DNA of 26,270 bases from Crinalium sp049646245 (GTDB taxonomy: Bacteria; Cyanobacteriota; Cyanobacteriia; Cyanobacteriales; PCC-9333), in the NCBI GenBank assembly GCA_049646245.1, contig JBARVL010000340.1:1-26270 (forward strand). The letters run 5' to 3'. The notes under the pieces are model-generated. The model saw nothing but the letters and a program-made list of their open reading frames with translations. It did not search any database and was not told the origin of the DNA. Positions within the stretch are counted from its first letter, which is position 1. The number at the start of each line of letters is the position of its first letter. Positions 5,699 to 12,051 of the stretch are shown here, in pieces. The position numbers and the translations under genes were made by a program.

Positions 5699-7153
5699 CT
5701 AACCCAACATACACCCACTACGAGGAGACAGACGCAAATCTAGCTGGTGAGATTCTCCATTATTCCATGAAACTTCAGCAGAACCCAATAACAGCTTGCT
5801 AGGTTGCGATCGCAACTTACTAACTGTAAAGTTACTATGCGCCGCTTCCGTTCCCACATTCACCGCAACAATTACTTCTTCTTCTCCCCAAGTCCGCGCA
5901 AATACATAAACCGTCGCCTCAGCAAATAATACTTCATACTTACCTGTGCGAAGGGCAGTATATTCGTGACGTAAAGCAATTAATTGGCGATGCAAATCTA
6001 AAATCTCACGATCCCAATTTGCTTCTAATGGGAAACCTCTACGTGAATCTGGATCTAAACGACCAGGTAAACCCACCTCATCACCGTAATATATACTAGG
6101 TGCGCCGGGATAAGTTAACAATAATAATGTTGCTAACTCAACACTAGCGCGATCGCCTCCTGCAATTGATAGCAGTCTTGCAGTATCGTGACTCGCTAAT
6201 AAATTTAGCTGCGTTAACTGAATTTCCCAAGGATATAGTGCTAAAACTTCACTAATTTTCTGGGCATACTCACCAGCAAATAATGGTGGGTAGGGATGAT
6301 AGGAACGATCTTGCACTTGTTCTATATCTACGCGATCGCCTGCGGTAAAAGCAATAGTTGGCGCAGCAAATAAATAATTCATCACCCCATCAAATTGCGT
6401 ACCATCTAACCACTCACGCGCATCTGTCCAAACTTCCCCAACAATATAAGCATCAGGGTTAATTGCTTTCACGCGATCGCGAAATTCCTGCCAAAAACCA
6501 GGAACCTTAATCTCAAACGGTACATCTAAGCGCCAACCATCAACCCCAAACTTAATCCAATATTCCGCAATTTCCATGACATATTCCCGCACTTCAGGAT
6601 TCTCATGGTTAAATACTGGCAACGCCCGATTACCATCCCAACCTTCATAGTTAGCCGGAAAATCACCATTATATGCAGATAACGGCCAATCGTGAACTTT
6701 AAACCAATTTACCCAAGGTGAATGAGGGCCATTTTCTAAAACATCATGGAAAAAGAAGAAACCACGACTAGAGTGGTTAAATACTCCATCTAAAACTACC
6801 TTAATATTGCGTTCATGGGCTGCATCTAGAAATTCCCGAAAAGCTGCATTTCCCCCCAACATCGGATCAACCGTGTAATAGTCGTGGGTATGATAGCGGT
6901 GATTACTCGCTGACTGGAAAATCGGGGTGAAATAAATCGCATTAATTCCCAACTCCTGCAAATAGTCGAGTTGTTCCATCACACCCCATAAATCTCCACC
7001 CTTATAACCTTGAAGCGTTGGCATCGCATTCCAATCTTCCCATCTAGCTGTCGTCAAAATCCGCTTGTGGGGATGTTTACTTCTGGCAAAACGATCTGGG
7101 AAAATTTGGTAGAAAACAGCGTGTTTAACCCAATCTGGTGTCTGAATTTCCAT
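5699..7153 (-). CDS. GH13 alpha-amylase family enzyme (neopullulanase/cyclomaltodextrinase-like)
   Basis: A 484-residue glycoside hydrolase family 13 enzyme acting on alpha-glucans such as maltodextrins. The four GH13 regions are intact: 'DGVFNHSS' (residues 122-129), 'GWRLDVPFE' with nucleophile Asp210, 'GEVW' with acid/base Glu240, and 'ASHDTAR' with Asp323. The start 'DWVKHAVFYQIFPDRFARS' and the 'GGDLWGVMEQLDYLQELGINAIYFTPIF' block resemble the GH13_20 neopullulanase/cyclomaltodextrinase group, but the N-terminal CBM34-like domain of those enzymes is absent, so the barrel begins at once. No signal peptide is seen, so it probably works on internal glycogen-derived glucans. Neighbours are unrelated. 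Substrate and mode (hydrolysis or transfer) cannot be fixed from sequence. Confidence 0.9.
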   Translation of the reverse strand: MEIQTPDWVKHAVFYQIFPDRFARSKHPHKRILTTARWEDWNAMPTLQGYKGGDLWGVMEQLDYLQELGINAIYFTPIFQSASNHRYHTHDYYTVDPMLGGNAAFREFLDAAHERNIKVVLDGVFNHSSRGFFFFHDVLENGPHSPWVNWFKVHDWPLSAYNGDFPANYEGWDGNRALPVFNHENPEVREYVMEIAEYWIKFGVDGWRLDVPFEIKVPGFWQEFRDRVKAINPDAYIVGEVWTDAREWLDGTQFDGVMNYLFAAPTIAFTAGDRVDIEQVQDRSYHPYPPLFAGEYAQKISEVLALYPWEIQLTQLNLLASHDTARLLSIAGGDRASVELATLLLLTYPGAPSIYYGDEVGLPGRLDPDSRRGFPLEANWDREILDLHRQLIALRHEYTALRTGKYEVLFAEATVYVFARTWGEEEVIVAVNVGTEAAHSNFTVSKLRSQPSKLLLGSAEVSWNNGESHQLDLRLSPRSGCMLG

Positions 7154-7605
7154 AAAGCACTTTTATTACCTTCTCTGCAAAATTACAAACACAAACAGAT
7201 TTAGGGTTCTATCCTCTGACATAAGATTAAGTTTAAATATTTTTTTTTCACAGTAAATATTTGAAAAATTACACCAAATTTAATTTCTCAGGTTACTCTG
7301 AGCTACTGCGATCGCCACCCTCAGCTAGGCTAATTTTTACTGTTAAGAGTGCGATCGAGATATAACCCCAACATTTTATATCGAATTGAAGAAAAACTAA
7401 AACTTATAAATTTACTTCAAGTGTAGCAAACCTTTCCCAATTTTTATAATGTTTTAATATGAGGGCTATATTTTTATTAATGGCAAAAATCAAGATTTTT
7501 ATGAGGTGATTTTTTAGTACCTCGCTCTCAAGGTAGAGGGATATATGTATTAGTTATCACTAAACTGTAATTTGTCAGTGATATACTTTACCTTATTATT
7601 GTGTT
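7154..7605. other. 452-bp AT-rich intergenic region between divergent genes
   Basis: This gap separates the GH13 gene (minus) from the receiver gene (plus) and must hold both promoters. It is strongly AT-rich, with a T9 run near 7240, one HIP1 site near 7309, and the small inverted repeats AAAAATC/GATTTTT (7485-7500) and TATCACT/AGTGATA (7555-7583). The longest open frame of note (7459-7509) would give only 16 residues and is not credible. I see no RNA gene I can support, though the length leaves room for a long leader or a small RNA. Confidence 0.6.
7555..7583 (+). promoter_or_regulatory. Candidate operator: TATCACT-N15-AGTGATA inverted repeat
   Basis: A perfect 7-bp inverted repeat, TATCACT at 7555-7561 and AGTGATA at 7577-7583, ends 22 bp before the receiver gene start. 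Position and symmetry fit a repressor or activator site, or a leader hairpin. It appears once in the window, so it may be chance. Confidence 0.3.
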
Positions 7606-8004
7606 ATGTTGTCTTGCCAGAACTCTACTCTCCGCGTAATAGTTGTTGACGATCACGAGCTAACTCGCTTTACCCTTAAGCTTGCGATGCAAGGTCAAAA
7701 AAATATAGAATTGGTTGGTCTGGCAAGCAACGGTAAAGAAGCGATCGAATTAGTAGAGCGTTGCCATCCAGATGTAATTATCCTTGACCTACAAATGCCA
7801 GTAATGGATGGATTAAGTGCGTCAAATCATATAAAAACCATTGATCCTAACGTTCAAATCATTGCCTACTCTTCAGTGGAAGATCCGCAGGTAGAGGTGA
7901 TGAGTACAGCAGCTAGAATAGATGCTTTTTGCAAAAAAGACGCATCTACTCAAGATTTAGTTGCTTTAGTAAAAAAGTTAGGGGAAAGCGTAAAAGTAGA
8001 TTAA
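7606..8004 (+). CDS. Stand-alone response regulator receiver protein
   Basis: A 132-residue protein consisting of one CheY-like receiver domain and no output domain. The phosphorylation chemistry is complete: acidic pair Asp15-Asp16 in 'VIVVDDHE', phospho-acceptor Asp61 in 'VIILDLQMPVMDG', switch Ser89/Ser90 in 'IIAYSS', and Lys110/Lys111 in 'FCKKD'. It would accept phosphate from a histidine kinase or phosphotransfer protein and act by protein contact. The 'VVDDHELTRFTLKLAMQ' start is of the NarL/LuxR receiver type although no DNA-binding domain follows; the frame stops at 8004 directly before a hairpin, so this is the natural end rather than a visible frameshift. No kinase gene is adjacent. 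The ATG at 7606 has no clear Shine-Dalgarno sequence. Confidence 0.9.
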   Translation: MLSCQNSTLRVIVVDDHELTRFTLKLAMQGQKNIELVGLASNGKEAIELVERCHPDVIILDLQMPVMDGLSASNHIKTIDPNVQIIAYSSVEDPQVEVMSTAARIDAFCKKDASTQDLVALVKKLGESVKVD

Positions 8005-8009
8005 TGAAA

Positions 8010-8040
8010 AGGTGCGATCGCGCTTGATGCGATCGCACCT
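8010..8040 (+). terminator. HIP1-based hairpin after the receiver gene
   Basis: AGGTGCGATCGC (8010-8021) pairs perfectly with GCGATCGCACCT (8029-8040) around a 7-nt loop, six bases after the stop at 8004. Each arm contains a HIP1 palindrome. The stem is strong, but only a weak T-rich stretch follows (AAATACTTTT), so termination is plausible rather than certain. Confidence 0.6.
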
Positions 8041-8088
8041 AAATACTTTTATATAAAATCCTTATTTTCGTGCAACTAGATCAACTGA

Positions 8089-8271
8089 TTATTCTCTCCC
8101 TTCTGGAAAAGTACGCTTAAATTCATCTAGCAAATCATCAATTTCTTCCAGAGCTTGATTAACATCAATTCTCAAAGTCCCCAAATTAGGTTGTTCCAAC
8201 AGGCTAACCAGGGATTCACGTTTGTCTTCAATTAAGGCAATTCGTTCTTTTAGAGTTTGTGCGTCCATCAT
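8089..8271 (-). CDS. Small predicted coiled-coil protein, unknown function
   Basis: A 60-residue, highly charged protein: 'MMDAQTLKERIALIEDKRESLVSLLEQ' and 'IDVNQALEEIDDLLDEFKRTFPEGRE'. Hydrophobic residues (L, I, V) recur at heptad-like spacing in both halves, suggesting two helices joined by 'PNLGTLR', perhaps a helical hairpin or dimer. No Cys and no membrane segment. It lies 40 bp behind the gene at 8312-8572 on the same strand, so the two probably form a small operon. I do not recognise the family. Coding status is supported by clean stop placement and sensible composition; the initial double Met leaves a one-codon doubt about the start. Confidence 0.65.
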   Translation of the reverse strand: MMDAQTLKERIALIEDKRESLVSLLEQPNLGTLRIDVNQALEEIDDLLDEFKRTFPEGRE

Positions 8272-8311
8272 TTGTTTTTTTTGTTATACATCCTATATTA
8301 GGATATCGAAA

Positions 8312-8572
8312 CTAACGCAGGAACGGAGGACGATTAGGAACGGGACGCTTGCTTTTAATAACTTCGGTAATAAATCGCTTAAGTGCTTGATCGCGATTTT
8401 TCATAAATTCAGACCAAAATCCTGGCTGAAATTCATCCATCGTTTTAGCTAAAGCCCAAACATCGACAGCTAACATATTAGAAAGCGTTTCCTCTTGCCG
8501 CTTGAGCGAGTCGAGTTCCTGTAGGATAGCACTCTTTTTTTTGGGAATCTGCGGGTGTTCTTCTTTGAGCAT
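8312..8572 (-). CDS. Small soluble helical protein, unknown function
   Basis: An 86-residue protein with a lysine-rich start 'MLKEEHPQIPKKKSAILQELDSLKRQEETLSNML' that looks helical and possibly coiled coil, a more conserved-looking middle 'AVDVWALAKTMDEFQPGFWSEFMKNRDQALKRFI' rich in W and F, and a basic Pro/Arg tail ending 'RPVPNRPPFLR'. No membrane segment, Cys motif or known catalytic motif is visible. It is first in a two-gene arrangement with the 60-residue protein at 8089. I do not recognise it; the aromatic middle suggests a protein-protein interface, which is inference only. Confidence 0.65.
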   Translation of the reverse strand: MLKEEHPQIPKKKSAILQELDSLKRQEETLSNMLAVDVWALAKTMDEFQPGFWSEFMKNRDQALKRFITEVIKSKRPVPNRPPFLR

Positions 8573-8698
8573 ACTTAAATACTAATTTAAGGAGTTAACC
8601 CTTAATCGGGTGTGAATTGGCGTAAGTCCTAAGCGAATAATACCCACAACAACAGATAATAAATCTAAAGTAATTCCTAGTGGAATCGCCGCCAAACC

Positions 8699-9253
8699 AT
8701 GTTACGTCAAATCTCTTTAGGAAAATTAGGTCTAATTGTAGGTGGCATCTTAACCTTAGTTGGATTCGTTGCCTACGCCACCAACAATCCCACATTAAAT
8801 CTAGCAGGATTTTTTTACGGAATTCCCCTATTACTAGGAGGACTTGCACTCAGTGCTGCTGAACTACCGCCAGTACCTTGTCAACAGACATCTCCAGATA
8901 TTGTAGCTTTAAGAGAGCAACAAGCTACCCCTACACAAAATCAAGTTCGCCTAGATGTTACCCGCTATCGCTACGGTCAAGACGCTCATCTAGATACATC
9001 TCTCAAAAGCCTTGGTTTGACCCGTACAAGCGAAGATACACCTGCGCTCAAAGCTTTACAAGAAACTAAGATTGATGATGCTTACGCTCTAATTCTACAA
9101 TTTCACTCCCCCTTAGTTCCCCTAGAAGTTTGGGAACAGAAGCGAGAAAAAATGGAAAATTTCTTTGGACCTGGAGTGCGCGTAACCGTGAATCAACCCT
9201 CAGAGGATGAGGTTGATGTAACAGTGATTGCCACCCCCAAAGTATTAAGTTAA
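8699..9253 (+). CDS. DUF2854 membrane protein
   Basis: A 184-residue protein of the DUF2854 family, found in cyanobacteria and in plant chloroplasts, function unassigned. It begins with two membrane helices (about residues 9-28 and 33-54, the second 'LAGFFYGIPLLLGGLALSAAEL'), followed by a soluble domain of about 130 residues including 'VTRYRYGQDAHLDTSLKSLGL' and 'YALILQFHSPLVPLEVWEQKREKMENFFGPGVRVTV'. The restriction to oxygenic phototrophs suggests a thylakoid or plastid-envelope role. The ATG at 8699 starts just before the first helix; no strong Shine-Dalgarno sequence. Transcribed away from the two small genes at 8089-8572, with 126 bp between, and convergent with crr7 across a repeat. 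Confidence 0.88.
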   Translation: MLRQISLGKLGLIVGGILTLVGFVAYATNNPTLNLAGFFYGIPLLLGGLALSAAELPPVPCQQTSPDIVALREQQATPTQNQVRLDVTRYRYGQDAHLDTSLKSLGLTRTSEDTPALKALQETKIDDAYALILQFHSPLVPLEVWEQKREKMENFFGPGVRVTVNQPSEDEVDVTVIATPKVLS

Positions 9254-9293
9254 ATTTAGGACACATAATCAGCACTTACCCAGAGATCCCTCT

Positions 9294-9420
9294 AGGGTGT
9301 GTTTTCAAACCCTTCGATCCCCCCCTGCCCCCCTTTTTAAGGGGGGAGAATTTAGCCAAAGTCCCCCTTTTTAAGGGGGATTTAGGGGGATCTCACAGAC
9401 ATAAACGGAGCCAATATAGT
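9294..9420. repeat. Palindromic repeat B: 36-bp core in the AGGGTGTGTTTTCAAA frame, right end missing
   Basis: The left terminal repeat AGGGTGTGTTTTCAAA is at 9294-9309. A CCCCCCTTTTTAAGGGGGG-like hairpin follows, then the core at 9358-9393 and the tail 'ACATAAACGGAGCCAATA' shared with copies C and D. The matching right terminal repeat seen in copy C is absent: the element stops a few bases before the crr7 stop codon at 9425. It lies between the convergent DUF2854 and crr7 genes and could act as a hairpin terminator for both. Confidence 0.75.
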
Positions 9421-9424
9421 CAGT

Positions 9425-9682
9425 CTACTTTTCTAGACGCACAACATACCACTGCAAATACTTTCCTTCACCGACATTGAAATCGCAGGATGTTTCTAGC
9501 AGGTAGTTAGCTTGTTCATCCACAGAGGTAAATTTAGCTAAATCTGGTGGTAAATCATGTTGTCGTTGCACCAAAATCACCTTGAGGAGTTCCAACATCT
9601 CTGCGGGTGTGACAATTTGCTCAGGTTGATTGGTTTCTAAAACAACATAGGCATCTTGCCGATACATTAAAGAATCTGGCAT
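9425..9682 (-). CDS. crr7: CRR7-like protein (chlororespiratory reduction 7, NDH-1 factor)
   Basis: An 85-residue soluble protein matching the CRR7 family by my recollection of its pattern: 'MPDSLMYRQDAYVVLETNQPEQIVTPAEMLELLK' at the start, 'DLPPDLAKF.S.DEQANYLLETSCDFNVGEGKYLQWYVVRLEK' at the end, and the short length. In Arabidopsis CRR7 is a stromal protein needed to accumulate the chloroplast NDH complex; cyanobacterial homologues are presumed to help NDH-1. The ndhB gene for that complex lies about 15 kb away in this window. It is divergent from selO with 81 bp between starts, so both promoters share that gap. The family call is fairly sure; the function in cyanobacteria is inferred. Confidence 0.85.
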   Translation of the reverse strand: MPDSLMYRQDAYVVLETNQPEQIVTPAEMLELLKVILVQRQHDLPPDLAKFTSVDEQANYLLETSCDFNVGEGKYLQWYVVRLEK

Positions 9683-9763
9683 TTTAGGTTCCTTGGGAAA
9701 GTTAGGAGTGTTAGCGTATAAAATAGCGAAATTTTTATTGTAACTAGCTTATCTGCATCTCTT

Positions 9764-11203
9764 ATGACCTCAACTTCCTCTAATCCCCTCCTTACCCTCA
9801 ACTATGAACCCGCAATTGAATCATTAGGGGACGATTATTTCGATCAAGTTGAAGCTGAGGAATTTCCCAAGCATATCCTACGCTTTCGTAACGACGAAGT
9901 TCTAACTCAACTCAACTTAGATCCTAAAGAAGTTGCAGACGAACATTTTATCGAAGCTTTTGGCAAATTCCAAAATCACCCGCGTCCGTTGTTGGCGTTA
10001 CGCTATCACGGCTATCAATTTGGTCAATATAACCCATATTTAGGGGATGGTAGAGGATTTCTATACGGTCAAGTGCGGGGTAATGATGGCGAATTGTACG
10101 ATTTTGGCACGAAAGGTTCTGGTAAAACTCCTTACTCTCGTACTGCTGATGGCAGACTAACGCTTAAAGGTGGTGTGCGGGAAGTACTTGCAGCAGAAGC
10201 ATTGCATCAAATGGGTGTGCGTACCTCTCGTTGTTTTAGTTTGATTGAAACTGGTGAAGGATTATGGCGAGGAGATGAACCTTCGCCAACTCGCTCATCT
10301 GTAATGGTGCGTTTTAACCGTTCTCATATCCGCTTTGGCACATTTGAGAGGTTACACTATTTTGGTCGCAAGGATTTAATTCAAAAGCTTTTAGATCATG
10401 TAATTGAATATTATTATCCCCACTTACAGACTGAAGCAGAAAAATACATCCTATTTTACACTGAACTGGTAAAACGGGTTGCCGAATTAGCTGCTCAATG
10501 GATGGCTACTGGTTTCTGTCATGCGGTGTTAAATACAGATAATATGTCGATTACTGGGGAAAGTTTTGATTACGGTCCTTATGCCTTTATTCCTACTTAT
10601 AACTTACAATTTACTGCCGCATACTTTGATTATTATGGGCGTTACAGCTACGGCAATCAACCAGGTATTTGTAGGTTAAATTTAGAAATGCTTCAGCAAC
10701 CTTTATCAGCAGTAATCCCACTTGCTGATATGGAAGCTGCGTTAGCTTTGTTTGATGAGCAGTATGTTTTAAATTATCGGCAGTTGATGTTGAGAAAGCT
10801 GGGATTTGAGCAATTACAGATGCCAGAGGGAAATGAGTTGCTTCAATTAACTATTCAACTTTTGCAGGATACTCAAATTGGTTATCATGGCTTTTTCTCA
10901 GAATTGGCTGAAGTTTTTTCTGCTAAATGGCGTTCAGATATTAACTCGATATTGAGTGATTCAGAGTTTTTACCTTCAGTTGCAAACTCTGAACTATTAG
11001 GTAATTGGAGGAGTTTATATCACAAGGTATTAAATAATTTGCCTGAAAATGAAATAGAGAATATTGCTCAAAGGCTGGTGCGTTGGAATCCTAAGACGGT
11101 TTTACTCCGACCTCAGATAGAAGCTATTTGGGAACCGATTACTCAAGAAGATAATTGGGAGCCATTTTATGATTTGCTTAAGCAAATTAGTAAAAAGCTG
11201 TAG
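9764..11203 (+). CDS. selO: Protein adenylyltransferase SelO (YdiU/UPF0061 family)
   Basis: A 479-residue pseudokinase-fold enzyme. SelO proteins transfer AMP from ATP to Ser, Thr or Tyr of target proteins and are linked to redox stress. Expected motifs are present: 'YDFGTKGSGKTPYSR' (Lys117), 'GGVREVLAAEAL' (Glu140), 'FCHAVLNTDNMSITGESFDYGPYAF' with Asp259, Asn260 and Asp269. The Lys-to-Glu spacing of 23 and Asp-to-Asp spacing of 10 match the catalytic residues reported for Pseudomonas SelO (K113, E136, D252, N253, D262). Length is typical. The C-terminus 'LLKQISKKL' lacks the selenocysteine/cysteine tail of mitochondrial members. The ATG at 9764 fits the family start and has no obvious Shine-Dalgarno sequence. 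Single gene, divergent from crr7. Confidence 0.94.
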   Translation: MTSTSSNPLLTLNYEPAIESLGDDYFDQVEAEEFPKHILRFRNDEVLTQLNLDPKEVADEHFIEAFGKFQNHPRPLLALRYHGYQFGQYNPYLGDGRGFLYGQVRGNDGELYDFGTKGSGKTPYSRTADGRLTLKGGVREVLAAEALHQMGVRTSRCFSLIETGEGLWRGDEPSPTRSSVMVRFNRSHIRFGTFERLHYFGRKDLIQKLLDHVIEYYYPHLQTEAEKYILFYTELVKRVAELAAQWMATGFCHAVLNTDNMSITGESFDYGPYAFIPTYNLQFTAAYFDYYGRYSYGNQPGICRLNLEMLQQPLSAVIPLADMEAALALFDEQYVLNYRQLMLRKLGFEQLQMPEGNELLQLTIQLLQDTQIGYHGFFSELAEVFSAKWRSDINSILSDSEFLPSVANSELLGNWRSLYHKVLNNLPENEIENIAQRLVRWNPKTVLLRPQIEAIWEPITQEDNWEPFYDLLKQISKKL

Positions 11204-11250
11204 AAATATCATTACCCAAATTGATATTTCCTACTACAATTTTGATTTAC

Positions 11251-11652
11251 TCAACGAATCAAAGTAATTGCAATTCCAATGGATAAGCTAGTCCAGATTT
11301 TATCTGCGGTTAATACAGGTAAGTTTAAACGTTTACCTAAAGCAAGGCAAGCTCGATCACCTAATGATAATCCTGCACTTTTTGTTAAAACTCTAAGTTG
11401 AGCTATAGTGATGGCATCTTCTTCGGTACAAGAAACAATTTTCAGGCTGTTTTGTAATAATCCTTCGTCTTGTAATTGTGTCATAATTTCATTAGGATCT
11501 TCTCCTAAATCGACAATTTTTGATAATACCTCTGCCCAATTGATAATACTGATATAGCACCCATTAATCAGAGCAGTTTCAACACTTTCAGATCCTTGTT
11601 CATCTCTAAGATAAGCTAAAAATGCAGAAGCATCTAACACAGATTTACTCAT
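11251..11652 (-). CDS. PIN-domain ribonuclease toxin (VapC-like)
   Basis: A 133-residue PIN domain, the fold of VapC toxins that cut RNA using Mg2+ held by four acidic residues. These are visible: Asp7 in 'VLDASAFLAYLRDE', Glu41 in 'INWAEVLSK', Asp99 in 'LSLGDRACLALG' and Asp117 in 'VLTADKIW'. The strand-helix order is normal and the length typical. The start overlaps the upstream antitoxin gene by 8 bp, the usual translational coupling of such pairs. It is separated from selO by 47 bp and convergent with it. Toxicity is inferred from family and context; the active site looks intact. Confidence 0.9.
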   Translation of the reverse strand: MSKSVLDASAFLAYLRDEQGSESVETALINGCYISIINWAEVLSKIVDLGEDPNEIMTQLQDEGLLQNSLKIVSCTEEDAITIAQLRVLTKSAGLSLGDRACLALGKRLNLPVLTADKIWTSLSIGIAITLIR

Positions 11653-11917
11653 TTAAACTTTCTTGCCTGCGTTCTTGAATGAGTTCATTAACTAAATCTC
11701 TATTTGGTGATTTATCTTTTAATAAACCTCGGAATTTTTTTACTTGTTGTTTGATGCTGACTACCTGAATTTTACCATTGCCTAGAAGTGTTAAAATTAA
11801 TCTATCACCTGATTCTAAATCAAGGCTTTGTTGAATTTCTTTTGGTAAAGTTAAACGTCCTTCTGGTTCAATATCAATTGAATACTGTTTAGGAAGGGAG
11901 AAATTAGTAACTTCCAT
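11645..11917 (-). CDS. AbrB/MazE-type antitoxin partner of the PIN toxin
   Basis: A 90-residue protein with the swapped-hairpin AbrB/SpoVT DNA-binding domain: 'YSIDIEPEGRLTLPKEIQQSLDLESGDRLILTLLGNGKIQVV' (about residues 12-54), matching the 'GRvtlPkeir..l.l..GD.v' pattern. The charged C-terminal part 'FRGLLKDKSPNRDLVNELIQERRQESLNE' is the expected toxin-wrapping tail. It overlaps the toxin start by 8 bp and is transcribed first, so it probably represses its own promoter, which would lie at about 11918-12000. This VapB-like plus PIN order is standard. Confidence 0.9.
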   Translation of the reverse strand: MEVTNFSLPKQYSIDIEPEGRLTLPKEIQQSLDLESGDRLILTLLGNGKIQVVSIKQQVKKFRGLLKDKSPNRDLVNELIQERRQESLNE

Positions 11918-12009
11918 AGTATAAGATTGATTTTTTTTTGGTGTATTGTGCTATTTTACTAAAATTGTAAAATATAAATCCTACAAGTTGCGTTGAATTG
12001 AGTGGAAAG

Positions 12010-12043
12010 GCGATCGCACCCAATTTAACACGCTTGCGATCGC
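12010..12043 (-). terminator. HIP1-pair hairpin downstream of topA
   Basis: GCGATCGCA (12010-12018) pairs perfectly with TGCGATCGC (12035-12043) around a 16-nt loop, 9 bp beyond the topA stop. It is built from two HIP1 palindromes like the hairpin at 8010. No T-run follows, so its role as terminator or as 3' stabiliser of topA mRNA is uncertain. Confidence 0.4.
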
Positions 12044-12051
12044 ACTCCCTT

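Noticed and set aside
7459..7509. 16-codon leader peptide upstream of the receiver gene
   Set aside because: There is no Shine-Dalgarno sequence, no attenuator pattern and no run of regulatory codons.
8595..9275. Several short open frames overlapping the DUF2854 gene on both strands
   Set aside because: They are shadow frames of a clear gene with no recognisable domain and unlikely composition.
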